Below are positions 17,497-25,441 of a stretch of DNA of 64,000 nucleotides, one piece after another (positions within the stretch are counted from its first letter, which is position 1; the number at the start of each line of letters is the position of its first letter). The position numbers and the translations under genes were made by a program. The stretch comes from 40CM-4-69-5 sp036556905 (lineage in GTDB: Bacteria; Methylomirabilota; Methylomirabilia; Rokubacteriales; CSP1-6): assembly GCA_036556905.1 (NCBI GenBank), contig DATBIM010000090.1:1-64000 (forward strand), written 5' to 3'. Under the pieces are notes generated by a model. That model had not been told where the DNA came from. It was given only the letters and a program-made list of their open reading frames with translations, and searched no databases.

Positions 17497-17610
17497 GCCC
17501 CTAGGGGCGTGCGAGCGAGCGACGACCGTCGGAAGCTCGAGGCACGCCCCGGGTTCCCCGGGGCGTGACGAGCGTCGGGGGGCTTGGGGGGCCCGTGGCT
17601 AGGCCCCCCA
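17497..17610. terminator. Cluster of strong hairpins between convergent genes
   Basis: Three inverted repeats follow each other: palindrome GCCCCTAGGGGC (17497-17508), an 11-bp stem CACGCCCCGGG with a 3-base loop (17543-17567), and a 9-bp stem TGGGGGGCC with an 8-base loop (17585-17610). They lie between a plus gene ending at 17430 and a minus gene ending at 17616, so bidirectional termination is the likely role. No long U-tract is present. Confidence 0.5.
17518..17535 (+). repeat. Intergenic 18-base repeat, copy 1
   Basis: AGCGACGACCGTCGGAAG occurs exactly here and again at 36299-36316, both times between hairpins in the gap after a gene. It has partial dyad symmetry (CGACG..CGTCG). Confidence 0.6.
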
Positions 17611-17615
17611 TGTGA

Positions 17616-18377
17616 TCAGTGCGGGTGACGGTGCTGCAGGACGTGCGGGCGCTCGAGCCCGTGGGCCAGCATCAGGGGCTCATCGGCGAGGAGATCGACC
17701 GGAGGACCATCCGCGGCGATCTTGCCGCCGTCGAGGACCACCGCGCGAGTGCAGAGCTGGACGACCAGCTCGAGGTCGTGCGTCGCGATGATCTTGGTCG
17801 CGGGGATCGCGGCGAGCAGGGCCTTGAGCTCCCGACGGCCGCGCGGGTCGAGGTTGCTCGTGGGCTCGTCCAGCACGAGAATGCGCGGCTCGCAGGCCAG
17901 GATGCCGGCCAAGCACACGCGGCGCTTCTCGCCAACGCTCAGCCGATGGGGGGCGCGTGTCTCGAATCCCGCGAGGCCGACCATCGCCAGCGCCCGTGTC
18001 ACCGCCTCCCGAACGTTGGCCTCGACGAGACCGAACTGGCGGGGCCCGAACGCGACGTCCTCGAACACGGTGGGGCAGAAGAGCTGATCGTCGGGATCCT
18101 GGAACAGGAGGCCCACCGCCCGTCGGATCGATCCCAGGTTGGCGGAGGAGATCGGTTCGCCGAAGACGCGGATCATCGACGGCGCCGCCTCGCGGCGCCC
18201 GCCGAACTCGGGCAGGATGCCGTTGAGATGCAGAAGCAGGGTGGATTTGCCGGCGCCATTGGGCCCGATGAGGCCCACGCACTCGCCCTCGGCCACGCGC
18301 AGGTCGATACCGCGCAGCGCCTCCGAGCCGTCCGGATAGCTGAAGCGCAGGTCACTCAGCTCGAGCGCGTAGGTCAC
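17616..18377 (-). CDS. cbiO: Cobalt/nickel ECF transporter ATPase CbiO
   Basis: 253 residues. Energy-coupling ATPase of a CbiMNQO-type importer: Walker A GPNGAGKST (38-46), Q-loop LFQDPDDQLF, signature LSVGEKRRV, Walker B ILVLDEPTSNLD and H-loop ATHDLE. GTG start at 18377 overlaps the cbiQ stop as GTGA. The C-terminus is His-rich (HVLQHRHPH), which could touch metal. Last gene of the run before a hairpin cluster. Confidence 0.9.
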   Translation of the reverse strand: MTYALELSDLRFSYPDGSEALRGIDLRVAEGECVGLIGPNGAGKSTLLLHLNGILPEFGGRREAAPSMIRVFGEPISSANLGSIRRAVGLLFQDPDDQLFCPTVFEDVAFGPRQFGLVEANVREAVTRALAMVGLAGFETRAPHRLSVGEKRRVCLAGILACEPRILVLDEPTSNLDPRGRRELKALLAAIPATKIIATHDLELVVQLCTRAVVLDGGKIAADGPPVDLLADEPLMLAHGLERPHVLQHRHPH

Positions 18378-18985
18378 GACCACCCCCGCGCGATCATCGC
18401 CGCGTAGATCCGCTCGGCCCGCTCGGTCGACCGCACGAAGAGCTGGCCGATCACTGTCGTCAGCGTACGCCACGTCCACCAGCGACCTGGCCGGAAGGTG
18501 CGGCTCGCGCGGGCGCGCCGCATCCGCTGGGCCTCGTCTACCAGCACGAACAGGTAGCGATACATGAGGGCCAGCGTGGACACGAGGATGTCGGGGACAC
18601 GGGCTCGCTTCATCACGTCGAGCAGCGCCGCGAAGGGCGTCGTGCTCGACAGGAGAATCATCGTGAGCAGGCAGAGTGTGGTCTTGGCGAGCATGGTCGC
18701 GAAGATCCGCCCGCCGTGAGGCTGGAACATCGCGAGGCCGGCGACGCCCAGGGCCAGCGGTTCGAGCGTCACGAGCCGGCGCACGATGAAGCTCCCGGGG
18801 ACCCGGCTGGCTGCGGCAACCCCGATCAGCAGCAGCGCGATGACCATGAAGCCGTCCCAACGTCCGACCGGCAAGACGACCGTGACGATCACGATCGCCA
18901 GCGCGACGGCCAGCTTGAGGGCCGCGGGCAGCCGATGGATGGAGCTGTCGGCATAGCTGTAGCGATCGAAGAGATCAGCTCGCAT
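18374..18985 (-). CDS. cbiQ: Cobalt/nickel ECF transporter transmembrane protein CbiQ
   Basis: 203 residues. T-component that couples ATPase movement to the substrate-binding subunit. Several membrane helices are visible (LAVALAIVIVTVVLPVG, VIALLLIGVAAASRV, LALGVAGLAMF). The family coupling motif with small residues and arginines is seen in MRRARASRTFRPG. N-terminus DRYSYADSSIHRLPAALKL is typical of CbiQ. The start overlaps the end of cbiM by 11 bases. Confidence 0.9.
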   Translation of the reverse strand: MRADLFDRYSYADSSIHRLPAALKLAVALAIVIVTVVLPVGRWDGFMVIALLLIGVAAASRVPGSFIVRRLVTLEPLALGVAGLAMFQPHGGRIFATMLAKTTLCLLTMILLSSTTPFAALLDVMKRARVPDILVSTLALMYRYLFVLVDEAQRMRRARASRTFRPGRWWTWRTLTTVIGQLFVRSTERAERIYAAMIARGWS

Positions 18986-19928
18986 CTCGGCTCGCCGGGT
19001 GTCGGGGGACGATCAGGCGGGCGATCACGAGTACGGCCAGGAAGACCACGGCGGTGCCGATGCCGCCGGCCAGCGCCGTGGCCCAGCCCGGCGACCCGAT
19101 GCCGGGGAGGGTGTAGTCGGGGATCGGGGCCGAGGCCAGCGGCGTCTGGACCGCGCGCTCCAGAAAGCCGAGAGTGCCGGCAATCTTCTCGAGGCCGTCG
19201 GGCCACGTGGACGCGATCGGCGAGACGAAGATGCCGAGCCCCAGCGAGATCACGAGACCGAAGGCCACGGTCTCCGCCGTTCCGCGGAGCGGGAGGCCCG
19301 TGGGTCCGTCAGCGAGGATCTCGGGGCGCGTCCGGTCGATGGCCAGGACCACCAGCGTGGTGATCAGAGCCTCGCCGACGCCCATCACCATATGTACGCC
19401 CGCCATCGCGAGCACGCCGACCGACCACGGCACGACTCCCGACAGACTCAGCTCTCCGGCCGTTGCCACCGCCGACATGACGGTGCCGCACCAGGCCGCA
19501 ACGGCCACGGCCAGGAACTTGGCCCGGGCCCCGAACGCCCGAGAGAGGGCGCGGTAGACGTAGTACCCACCGACACCGCCCACGATGCCCATGTTGAAGA
19601 TATTGGCTCCGAGGGCGAGCAGGCCGCCGTCGGCAAAGAGCAGACACTGTAGCGTGAGGACCGCCGTCATCACGAGCACGGTTCCACTCGGGCCGAGGAG
19701 GACCCCGGCCAGGACACCGCCGATGAGGTGGCCGGAGGTGCCGCCGGCGATCGGGAAGTTCACCATCTGGGCGGCGAAGACGAACGCGGCGGTCACCCCG
19801 AGCAGGGGAACCTTCCTCGGCGGAAGCTGCGCCCGAGCCTGGCGCACGGCGGCCGTCACGCCGACAGCGGCGAGGCTCGCGGTGACGACCAGCGTCTTGG
19901 CGTCGAGGAATCCGTCGGGGATGTGCAT
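18975..19928 (-). CDS. cbiM: Cobalt/nickel transport protein CbiM with fused CbiN-like tail
   Basis: 317 residues beginning MHIPDGFLDAKTL, the hallmark metal-binding N-terminus of CbiM/NikM. Multiple membrane helices follow, with FPIAGGTSGHLIGG and ALGANIFNMGIVGG motifs. The last ~90 residues (ASTWPDGLEKIAGTLGF, then PDYTLPGIGSPGWATALAGGIG and a last helix) look like CbiN/NikN, so M and N functions are joined. Metal choice (Co or Ni) is not decidable. The ATG at 19928 is 5 bases after the glycosyltransferase stop; no cobalamin riboswitch precedes it. Confidence 0.9.
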   Translation of the reverse strand: MHIPDGFLDAKTLVVTASLAAVGVTAAVRQARAQLPPRKVPLLGVTAAFVFAAQMVNFPIAGGTSGHLIGGVLAGVLLGPSGTVLVMTAVLTLQCLLFADGGLLALGANIFNMGIVGGVGGYYVYRALSRAFGARAKFLAVAVAAWCGTVMSAVATAGELSLSGVVPWSVGVLAMAGVHMVMGVGEALITTLVVLAIDRTRPEILADGPTGLPLRGTAETVAFGLVISLGLGIFVSPIASTWPDGLEKIAGTLGFLERAVQTPLASAPIPDYTLPGIGSPGWATALAGGIGTAVVFLAVLVIARLIVPRHPASRDAS

Positions 19929-19933
19929 CGACC

Positions 19934-21187
19934 TCAGGCCACCGGCGCCCCGCGCAGGTCGGGGACCAATTCCTCGTAGACGTCGAGCAGCATGCGCGTC
20001 ACCGACGGCCAGGCGAAGCTCTGCGCCCAGCGAGCTGCCTGCCGGCCCAGCGCCGCGCGCCGGGCGTCGTCGCCGAGCAGGGAGGCGATCGCGGCGGCGA
20101 GCGCGACGTCGTCCCGCGGCGGGACCAGCACGCCAGTGACCCCGTCCTGGATCGTCGTCGCGAGGCCGCCGACGCGCGAGGCGACCACCGACGCTCCGCA
20201 GGCCATGGCTTCGAGGGCGGCCATGCCGAACGACTCGTGGTGCGAGGGCACGAGGCAGAGATCGGCCGCGCGGTAGTAGTCGGGGAGGACCGGCTGGGGC
20301 TGGGGGCCCCTGAAGTCGAGCCACGCGTCGATGCCGAGCCCCTCCGCCAGGGCGCGCAGCCGGCGGCGCCCGTCGTCGCGGCCCTCGTCCCGGTCGCCTC
20401 CGACGATCACGAGGCGCATCCCGGCCTCGCCGAGGCCATCCGATCTCCGGAGGCGGGCGAGCGCGCGCAGGAGGCTCTCGAGGCCCTTGATCGGCGTGGG
20501 CCGACCCACAAAGAGCAGCACCCGCTTGGCGTCCAGACCCAGGCGCGCGCGCGCCGCCGACTTCTCGCCCGGTCGGAAGAGGTCGACGTCCACCCCGCAG
20601 GGGACGACGCGCACGTGGTCGACGTCGGCGCCGCAGTACCAGGCGAGATCCGCCTGCTCGAGCGAGGTGGCGGCGACGATACGATCGGCGGACGCCGCGA
20701 CCCGAGCCTCGGCGTCGACCCGGGCCCGCGGGATCCGCTCGGTCCTCCCATCGGCCAGGGCGCTGTTGACGACCCCGAGGGTGTGGAACATCTGGATGAC
20801 GGGGGTCTCGCCCCAGCGGCGCGCCAGCTCGAGCGCCACCACGCCCGACAGCCAGTAGTGGGCGTGGAGCAACGCGTAGTCGGCGCCGCTCCGGCGCCGG
20901 AACGTTTCCACGCCGTCGGCGAACGCGTCGAGATGGGCCGCCAGCGCGGCCGCCGACAGCGGGCGCTGCGGCCCGGCCTCGACGTGGATGACGCGCGCGC
21001 CCTCGCCGAGCGCCACGATTTCCGGCACGCGCGCGTCCTGGCTCCGGGTGAACACGTCGACCTCGAGGCCGAGCCGGCCCAGGTGTCGCGCGGTCTCGCG
21101 CACGTAGACGTTCAGGCCTCCGGTCTCCTTGCCGCCGAGCGCGGCGAGGGGACACGTGTGGACGGAGACGAGCCCCAGCCGCTTCAT
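19934..21187 (-). CDS. GT4-family glycosyltransferase (MshA/sucrose-phosphate-synthase-like)
   Basis: 417 residues with the two Rossmann domains of GT-B enzymes. LAALGGKETGGLNVYVRE and LLHAHYWLSG match the retaining GT4 group that includes MshA and sucrose synthase-like enzymes. C-terminal donor site VGRPTPIKGLESLLRAL and the E-x7-E motif HESFGMAALEAMACG are intact. Acceptor unknown. ATG at 21187 overlaps the upstream oxidoreductase stop as ATGA. Sits between sugar oxidoreductases and the metal transporter in one run. Confidence 0.9.
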   Translation of the reverse strand: MKRLGLVSVHTCPLAALGGKETGGLNVYVRETARHLGRLGLEVDVFTRSQDARVPEIVALGEGARVIHVEAGPQRPLSAAALAAHLDAFADGVETFRRRSGADYALLHAHYWLSGVVALELARRWGETPVIQMFHTLGVVNSALADGRTERIPRARVDAEARVAASADRIVAATSLEQADLAWYCGADVDHVRVVPCGVDVDLFRPGEKSAARARLGLDAKRVLLFVGRPTPIKGLESLLRALARLRRSDGLGEAGMRLVIVGGDRDEGRDDGRRRLRALAEGLGIDAWLDFRGPQPQPVLPDYYRAADLCLVPSHHESFGMAALEAMACGASVVASRVGGLATTIQDGVTGVLVPPRDDVALAAAIASLLGDDARRAALGRQAARWAQSFAWPSVTRMLLDVYEELVPDLRGAPVA

Positions 21188-22224
21188 GCCACGGCGATCG
21201 GATGGACGACGGTGGGGGCGAGCCCGGCGGCGGCGCGGAGCCGGTCGAGGATCGCGAGGACGGCGACGGAGTCTCGCGGAGAGCGACACGGCCGGACGCC
21301 GTCACGCACGACGGCCCCGAAGTGCTCGATCATCGTCCGATAGGGATCGGCGCCGCCGGCCACGATCTCCTCGACGCGACCGTCCCGACGCCGGAGGGTG
21401 AAGGCGACGTCCTCGGGCCCCGGGGTGTGCGCGCGGTCGACGGCCAGCGCCGCCTCGGTGCCGACGATCTCGAGTGATTGACGCTCGGGCGCGTCGATCG
21501 AGCACTCGAGAGCCGCCGTGAAGCCCTCGCCGAAGTCGAGCCAGCCCGAGAACGAGGCGTCGACCCCGGATCCCGTCAGTGAAGCCGCTGCCTCGATCCG
21601 CGCGGGCCCCCGGCCCGCCGCGGCGAGGAGCGGCGCCGTACAGTAGACCCCCACGTCGAGCAGGGCGCCTCCCCCCATCTCCGGGCGCCAACGGTGGTCG
21701 TCGCGACGCGACAGCACGCCCGTGAAGACGGCGCGCGCGAAGCGTAGCGCGCCGAGGCGCCCGGAGGCCACGAGGGCCGCGATCGCCTGCGCGCGCGGAT
21801 GGTGCGGGGTCACGTAGGCCTCGAGCAGCGTGACGCCCGCCTCGGCGCACGCCGCCGCCATCGCCTCGGCGTCGGCCGCCGTGGGGGCGAGCGGCTTCTC
21901 GCAGAGCACATGCTTGCCCGCCGCAGCGGCGCGCTCCACCCAGGGTCGGTGCAGGCTGTTGGGAAGCGGAACGTAGACCGCCTCGACGGCGGGGTCGGCG
22001 AGCAGCTCGGCATACGTGCGATAGGACCGCTCGGCGCCGAAGCGCGCGCCGGCGCCGTCCATCCACTGGCTGGCGGCCGCGACGAGCCGGGCCGCAGGGC
22101 TGGCGACCATCGCGGGCAGCACCGCGCGCTGCGCCACCCACGAGGTCGCGCCGATCACGCCCCAGGCGAGCGGGGGAGCGCCCCGGCGCCGCCGAGGCTC
22201 TCCTCGATCACACGATGTCCGCAT
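21184..22224 (-). CDS. Gfo/Idh/MocA family oxidoreductase
   Basis: 346 residues. N-terminal NAD(P)-binding domain (WGVIGATSWVAQ), the family EKP motif in LCEKPLAPTAADAEAM, and the C-terminal alpha/beta domain with GGGALLDVGVYC. Acts on a sugar, cyclitol or sugar derivative; substrate unknown. The true N-terminus may be nearer WGVIGAT, since the first ~20 residues are Arg-rich. It is 6 bases downstream of the second Gfo-type gene and overlaps the glycosyltransferase start. Confidence 0.88.
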   Translation of the reverse strand: MRTSCDRGEPRRRRGAPPLAWGVIGATSWVAQRAVLPAMVASPAARLVAAASQWMDGAGARFGAERSYRTYAELLADPAVEAVYVPLPNSLHRPWVERAAAAGKHVLCEKPLAPTAADAEAMAAACAEAGVTLLEAYVTPHHPRAQAIAALVASGRLGALRFARAVFTGVLSRRDDHRWRPEMGGGALLDVGVYCTAPLLAAAGRGPARIEAAASLTGSGVDASFSGWLDFGEGFTAALECSIDAPERQSLEIVGTEAALAVDRAHTPGPEDVAFTLRRRDGRVEEIVAGGADPYRTMIEHFGAVVRDGVRPCRSPRDSVAVLAILDRLRAAAGLAPTVVHPIAVA

Positions 22225-22230
22225 GGGCCC

Positions 22231-23901
22231 TCAGCCCGCCGTGTCCCCAATCGTGACGGGTACACCGCCGCGGCCGCTCGATCGCTGCGCGGCCTCGAGC
22301 ACGGCGATGACCTGGCGCACCGATGCCGGCGTGACGGCGAGGGGCTCGCCGAGGTGCAGGTGGTCGGCGAGGTTGCGATGAAAGGCGAAGGGCTGCTCGG
22401 TGGCGGGGGGCAGGCGCGTCTCGCTGAGCCCGTAGCCACTCTCGTAGCGCGCGAGCAACAGCTCGGCGGGCGCCTCGGTATGGTGTGCTTCGGTCGCGAC
22501 GTATCCACGACCCGGCTCGATCTGCTCGAGCGTCACGGTGCGATACCGCCCGACCAGTGTGCCGGCCGTCCCCTGCACGTAGAACTTGGGCCGCCGGACG
22601 GCGGCGATGTCGCTTTGGAAGAACTCGGCCTCTCGCCCGTCCGACCACGTCATGCGGACGCGGAGTTGATCGTGGTTGGTGACGTCGTGCCAGACGCGCT
22701 TGTGCCCGTGCGCCTGCACGACATGGGGCATTCCGTCGAGGAGCTGGAGCACCCAGTCAACATGATGGGATCCCCAGTCGTAGCCAGTGCCGCCCGAGAC
22801 TGCGGTGTCCGAGTGCCACGTCCGGCAGGGATGGGCGAAGCCGCCCACGAACGTCTCGACGTTGAACACGTCGCCGAGCAGGCCCGTCGCGACGGCGCGG
22901 CGGACGGCCACGAAGTCGGCGTCCCACCGCCGGTTCTGGTGGACCGTGAGCACGCGATCGCTCGCCTCGGCGGTGGCGACGATCTGGTCGGCCTCGGCCA
23001 CGGTGAGGCAGAGCGGTTTCTCGCACGCGACGTGCTTGCCCGCCCGCAGCAGGGCGAGGGTGAGCGCCACGTGATGGGCGGGCGGCGTGGCCACGAAGGC
23101 GACCTCCACGTCGTCGTCGCTCCCCAGCTCGCTGATCGACGCGTAGGCCCGCACCCCGGGGAAGTCCGTCTCCGCGGCTTTCCGGCGTTCCAGGTTCGGG
23201 TCGACGATCGCGACGAGCTCGAGTCCCTCGGTACGCGTCACGCCCATGCCGTGGTGGTAGCCCATCCCCCCGAGGGGGCCGTAGCCCACGATCCCGACAC
23301 CGATGTTGCGCCCGCAGCAGTGCAGATCGGGGCGGAGCGCGCGGCCGAGGAGCTGGACCAGGCTGGGCGTCCGGAGCGCGTCGTCGGTGTTGCCAAGGCC
23401 GCAGGCGACCACCCGGCCGGCGCCCCGCGAGGTTTCGACGACGGCCGCGAGGTCCCGGAGGGCCACGCTCACGTCGACGATGACCTTGCCGTCGGCCAGC
23501 GGGATGAGGGGCACGAACCCATCGACCACGGCGAACTCGCGCGTCACCCGGTCGGAGATGTGGGAGTGCGCGGAAGTGACCCGCGCGTAGTACTCGCCGG
23601 TCGGCGGCTCCGGCCCGGCGATCACTCCCAGAAGGTCGGCCCAGAACCCATCACGCTCGGTCGGCATCCCGCCGATGGCCACCAGCGACGCGCCGCGCTC
23701 GACGGCCGCGCGCAGCGCAGCCAGGGTCGAGAGAGGCTGCGCCGGCTGCGGACCGTCGACGACAATGGCGTCGTGCTCGGAGACGTCCGGGAGCGGCTCG
23801 CCGGGGCGAATGAATCTGAGTTCGCCGAGGCTCTGGGTGAGGGCTCGGAAAGCCGCTGCGCGATTGTCCGAGAGGCGGGCCGACAGGACGAGGACGCGCA
23901 T
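22231..23901 (-). CDS. ThuA-like domain fused to Gfo/Idh/MocA oxidoreductase
   Basis: 556 residues. Residues 1-195 look like a ThuA/class I amidotransferase-like domain (MRVLVLSARLSDNRAAAFRA, HDAIVVDG, VAIGGMP, RVVACGLGNTDDALRTP). Residues about 200-556 are a Gfo/Idh/MocA oxidoreductase with GVGIVGYGPLGGMG, the EKP motif CEKPLCLTVAEAD, and TGYDWGSHHVDW. ThuA and Gfo domains usually occur as neighbouring genes in trehalose or sugar catabolism; here they are one chain. The ATG at 23901 follows a -10-like TACCGT by 9 bases with no Shine-Dalgarno sequence. First gene of a six-gene run. Confidence 0.85.
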   Translation of the reverse strand: MRVLVLSARLSDNRAAAFRALTQSLGELRFIRPGEPLPDVSEHDAIVVDGPQPAQPLSTLAALRAAVERGASLVAIGGMPTERDGFWADLLGVIAGPEPPTGEYYARVTSAHSHISDRVTREFAVVDGFVPLIPLADGKVIVDVSVALRDLAAVVETSRGAGRVVACGLGNTDDALRTPSLVQLLGRALRPDLHCCGRNIGVGIVGYGPLGGMGYHHGMGVTRTEGLELVAIVDPNLERRKAAETDFPGVRAYASISELGSDDDVEVAFVATPPAHHVALTLALLRAGKHVACEKPLCLTVAEADQIVATAEASDRVLTVHQNRRWDADFVAVRRAVATGLLGDVFNVETFVGGFAHPCRTWHSDTAVSGGTGYDWGSHHVDWVLQLLDGMPHVVQAHGHKRVWHDVTNHDQLRVRMTWSDGREAEFFQSDIAAVRRPKFYVQGTAGTLVGRYRTVTLEQIEPGRGYVATEAHHTEAPAELLLARYESGYGLSETRLPPATEQPFAFHRNLADHLHLGEPLAVTPASVRQVIAVLEAAQRSSGRGGVPVTIGDTAG

Positions 23902-23910
23902 GGCCCGGTA

Positions 23911-23916
23911 ACGGTA
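23911..23916 (-). promoter_or_regulatory. Leaderless-type -10 for the ThuA-Gfo gene
   Basis: Minus-strand TACCGT, preceded by TGG (extended -10 form), ends 9 bases before the ATG at 23901. Confidence 0.3.
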
Positions 23917-23994
23917 CCACAGGCCCGGCTGCTTCTGGGGCGAGGCCACGGCTCGGCTACTCGCCAATTGTTTGGCGTATCGCCAGGCCGCCCG

Positions 23995-24903
23995 TCAGTC
24001 GGCCACTGACGGCCGGAGACGCTCGGCGATGATGTCGAGGGTCTGGTGGATCGCCGGGTAGGTCGCGTAGGACACCTCGAGGGCGATGTGGCTGCACCCG
24101 AGGTCCCGAAAACCGCGCAGCTCGTCGATGATCGCGGCGGTGGAGCCCCCGATCACGTGGCGGCCGCGGATGAGCGCCATGTCTACCGCGGGCCGATGCA
24201 CGCCTTCGATCACGATGGGGATGCGCAGCGACAGCGCGGGCTCGCCCTCGCGGCCGATCTCCTTCCAGAAACGGCGGAGCGTGTCCACACCCTGGCCGAA
24301 CGCGTGGAGATTGGTCGCCGTGGCGTGCCAGCCATCGCCGAGCCGGGCGACGCGGCGGAGCGCTGCCTCGCTGTTTCCGCCGACGTAGAGCGGCGGGCGC
24401 GGCTTCTGGAGCGGCATCGGCGAGAACGTTACCGCGTCCAATCGGTGACGTTTCGTCTGGATCTTGGGATGGTCCTGCGTCCACAAGGTGCGAAAGAGCT
24501 CCAGGGCTTCTTCGCTCCGGCTGACGCGTTCCCGGAAGGGCACGCCCAGCGCGTCAAATTCTCCTTCCAGCCAGCCGATGGCCGCGCCCACGATCAGACG
24601 GCCACCGGAGAGGACATCCACGCTGGCCAGCAGCTTGGCGACCGGGATCGGCGACCGGTACGGCAGGATCACGACACTCGTACCCAGCGCGATGCGATGC
24701 GTGACGCCGGCCAGCCACGGCAGGACCGCCAGCGGATCGAGCATGTGCTCGCGATAGATCACGTTCGCCTGGTCCGGCACGATCACATGGTCGGTGACCC
24801 AGACCGAATCGAGGCCACGCTCCTCGGCGCGGCGCGCGACCTCGAGCAGGCGTGACACCTCGATTGGACGGCCATAGTGCGGCAGGCAGACCCCGAGCTT
24901 CAT
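23995..24903 (-). CDS. LLM class flavin/F420-dependent oxidoreductase
   Basis: 302 residues, luciferase-like monooxygenase fold: MKLGVCLPHYGRP, LDSVWVTDHVIVP, GTSVVILPYRSPIPVAKLLASVD, LSGGRLIVGAAIGWLEGEF and PPLYVGGNSEAAL. The group that reads GVGWLEGEF is often F420-dependent, but FMN is possible. ATG at 24903 is chosen because the upstream in-frame ATG (24939) covers a promoter. TATACT ends 8 bases before the ATG, so it is probably leaderless. Divergent from the lumazine synthase gene. Confidence 0.9.
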   Translation of the reverse strand: MKLGVCLPHYGRPIEVSRLLEVARRAEERGLDSVWVTDHVIVPDQANVIYREHMLDPLAVLPWLAGVTHRIALGTSVVILPYRSPIPVAKLLASVDVLSGGRLIVGAAIGWLEGEFDALGVPFRERVSRSEEALELFRTLWTQDHPKIQTKRHRLDAVTFSPMPLQKPRPPLYVGGNSEAALRRVARLGDGWHATATNLHAFGQGVDTLRRFWKEIGREGEPALSLRIPIVIEGVHRPAVDMALIRGRHVIGGSTAAIIDELRGFRDLGCSHIALEVSYATYPAIHQTLDIIAERLRPSVAD

Positions 24904-24911
24904 CGGGCGGC

Positions 24912-24919
24912 AGTATACT
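24912..24919. promoter_or_regulatory. Shared palindromic -10 (AGTATACT) between divergent genes
   Basis: AGTATACT reads TATACT on both strands. Leftward it ends 8 bases before the LLM ATG (24903), a leaderless layout. Rightward it ends 18 bases before the lumazine synthase ATG (24938), which has a GGAGG ribosome site. No clear -35 on either side. Confidence 0.45.
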
Positions 24920-24937
24920 CCTCCCACGGAGGGACAC

Positions 24938-25396
24938 ATGCCGCTGAAGCCGATCGCCTACGTGCAGGCCTCCTGGCACACCGACATCACCGAGCACTGC
25001 AAGACGGCCTTCATGGCAGAGCTGGCCAAGCACGGCTACGGCGCCGACGACATCGAGTTCTTCTCGGCGCCCGGCAGCCTGGAGATCCCGCTGCTCGCCA
25101 AGAAGCTCGCCAAGACCGGGCGCTACGCCGCGGTCTGCGCCAGCGGCCTCGTGGTCAATGGCGGAATCTACCGGCACGAGTTCGTGGCCCAGGCCGTGCT
25201 GCAGGGCATCGTGCAGACGTCGCTGGAGACCGAGGTGCCGGTGCTCTCGGCCGTGCTGACGCCCCACCACTTCCACGAGCACGCCGTTCATGAGGAGTTC
25301 TTCAAGAACCACATGCGAACGAAAGGCAAGGAGCTGGCAGAGGCATGTGTGTCGATCATCGAGCGCCTCTCGGCCGTCGCGGCCCTCACCGCGTAG
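24938..25396 (+). CDS. ribH: 6,7-dimethyl-8-ribityllumazine synthase, type II (RibH2-like)
   Basis: 152 residues. Condenses the pyrimidinedione with dihydroxybutanone phosphate in riboflavin synthesis. Family segments: YVQASWHTDITEHCKTAF, APGSLEIPLLAKKLA, GGIYRHEFVAQAVLQG and LETEVPVLSAVLTPHHFHEH. The TPHHFHEH and GGIYRHEF wording matches the decameric type II enzymes (RibH2 of Brucella and Mesorhizobium) rather than the icosahedral type I. No other rib gene is in the window, so it may be a second, specialised copy. GGAGG lies upstream of the ATG. Confidence 0.9.
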   Translation: MPLKPIAYVQASWHTDITEHCKTAFMAELAKHGYGADDIEFFSAPGSLEIPLLAKKLAKTGRYAAVCASGLVVNGGIYRHEFVAQAVLQGIVQTSLETEVPVLSAVLTPHHFHEHAVHEEFFKNHMRTKGKELAEACVSIIERLSAVAALTA

Positions 25397-25441
25397 GGAG
25401 CCCTTGACGAAGATGAACGGGGTCTGCGAGGGACGGTAGCC

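Noticed and set aside
19929..19933. Cobalamin riboswitch before cbiM
   Set aside because: The gap to the upstream glycosyltransferase is only 5 bases, so there is no room for an aptamer.
18975..21305. A 776-codon minus-strand frame as one protein
   Set aside because: The true gene is CbiM from ATG 19928; the upstream part is an Arg-rich shadow of the glycosyltransferase gene.
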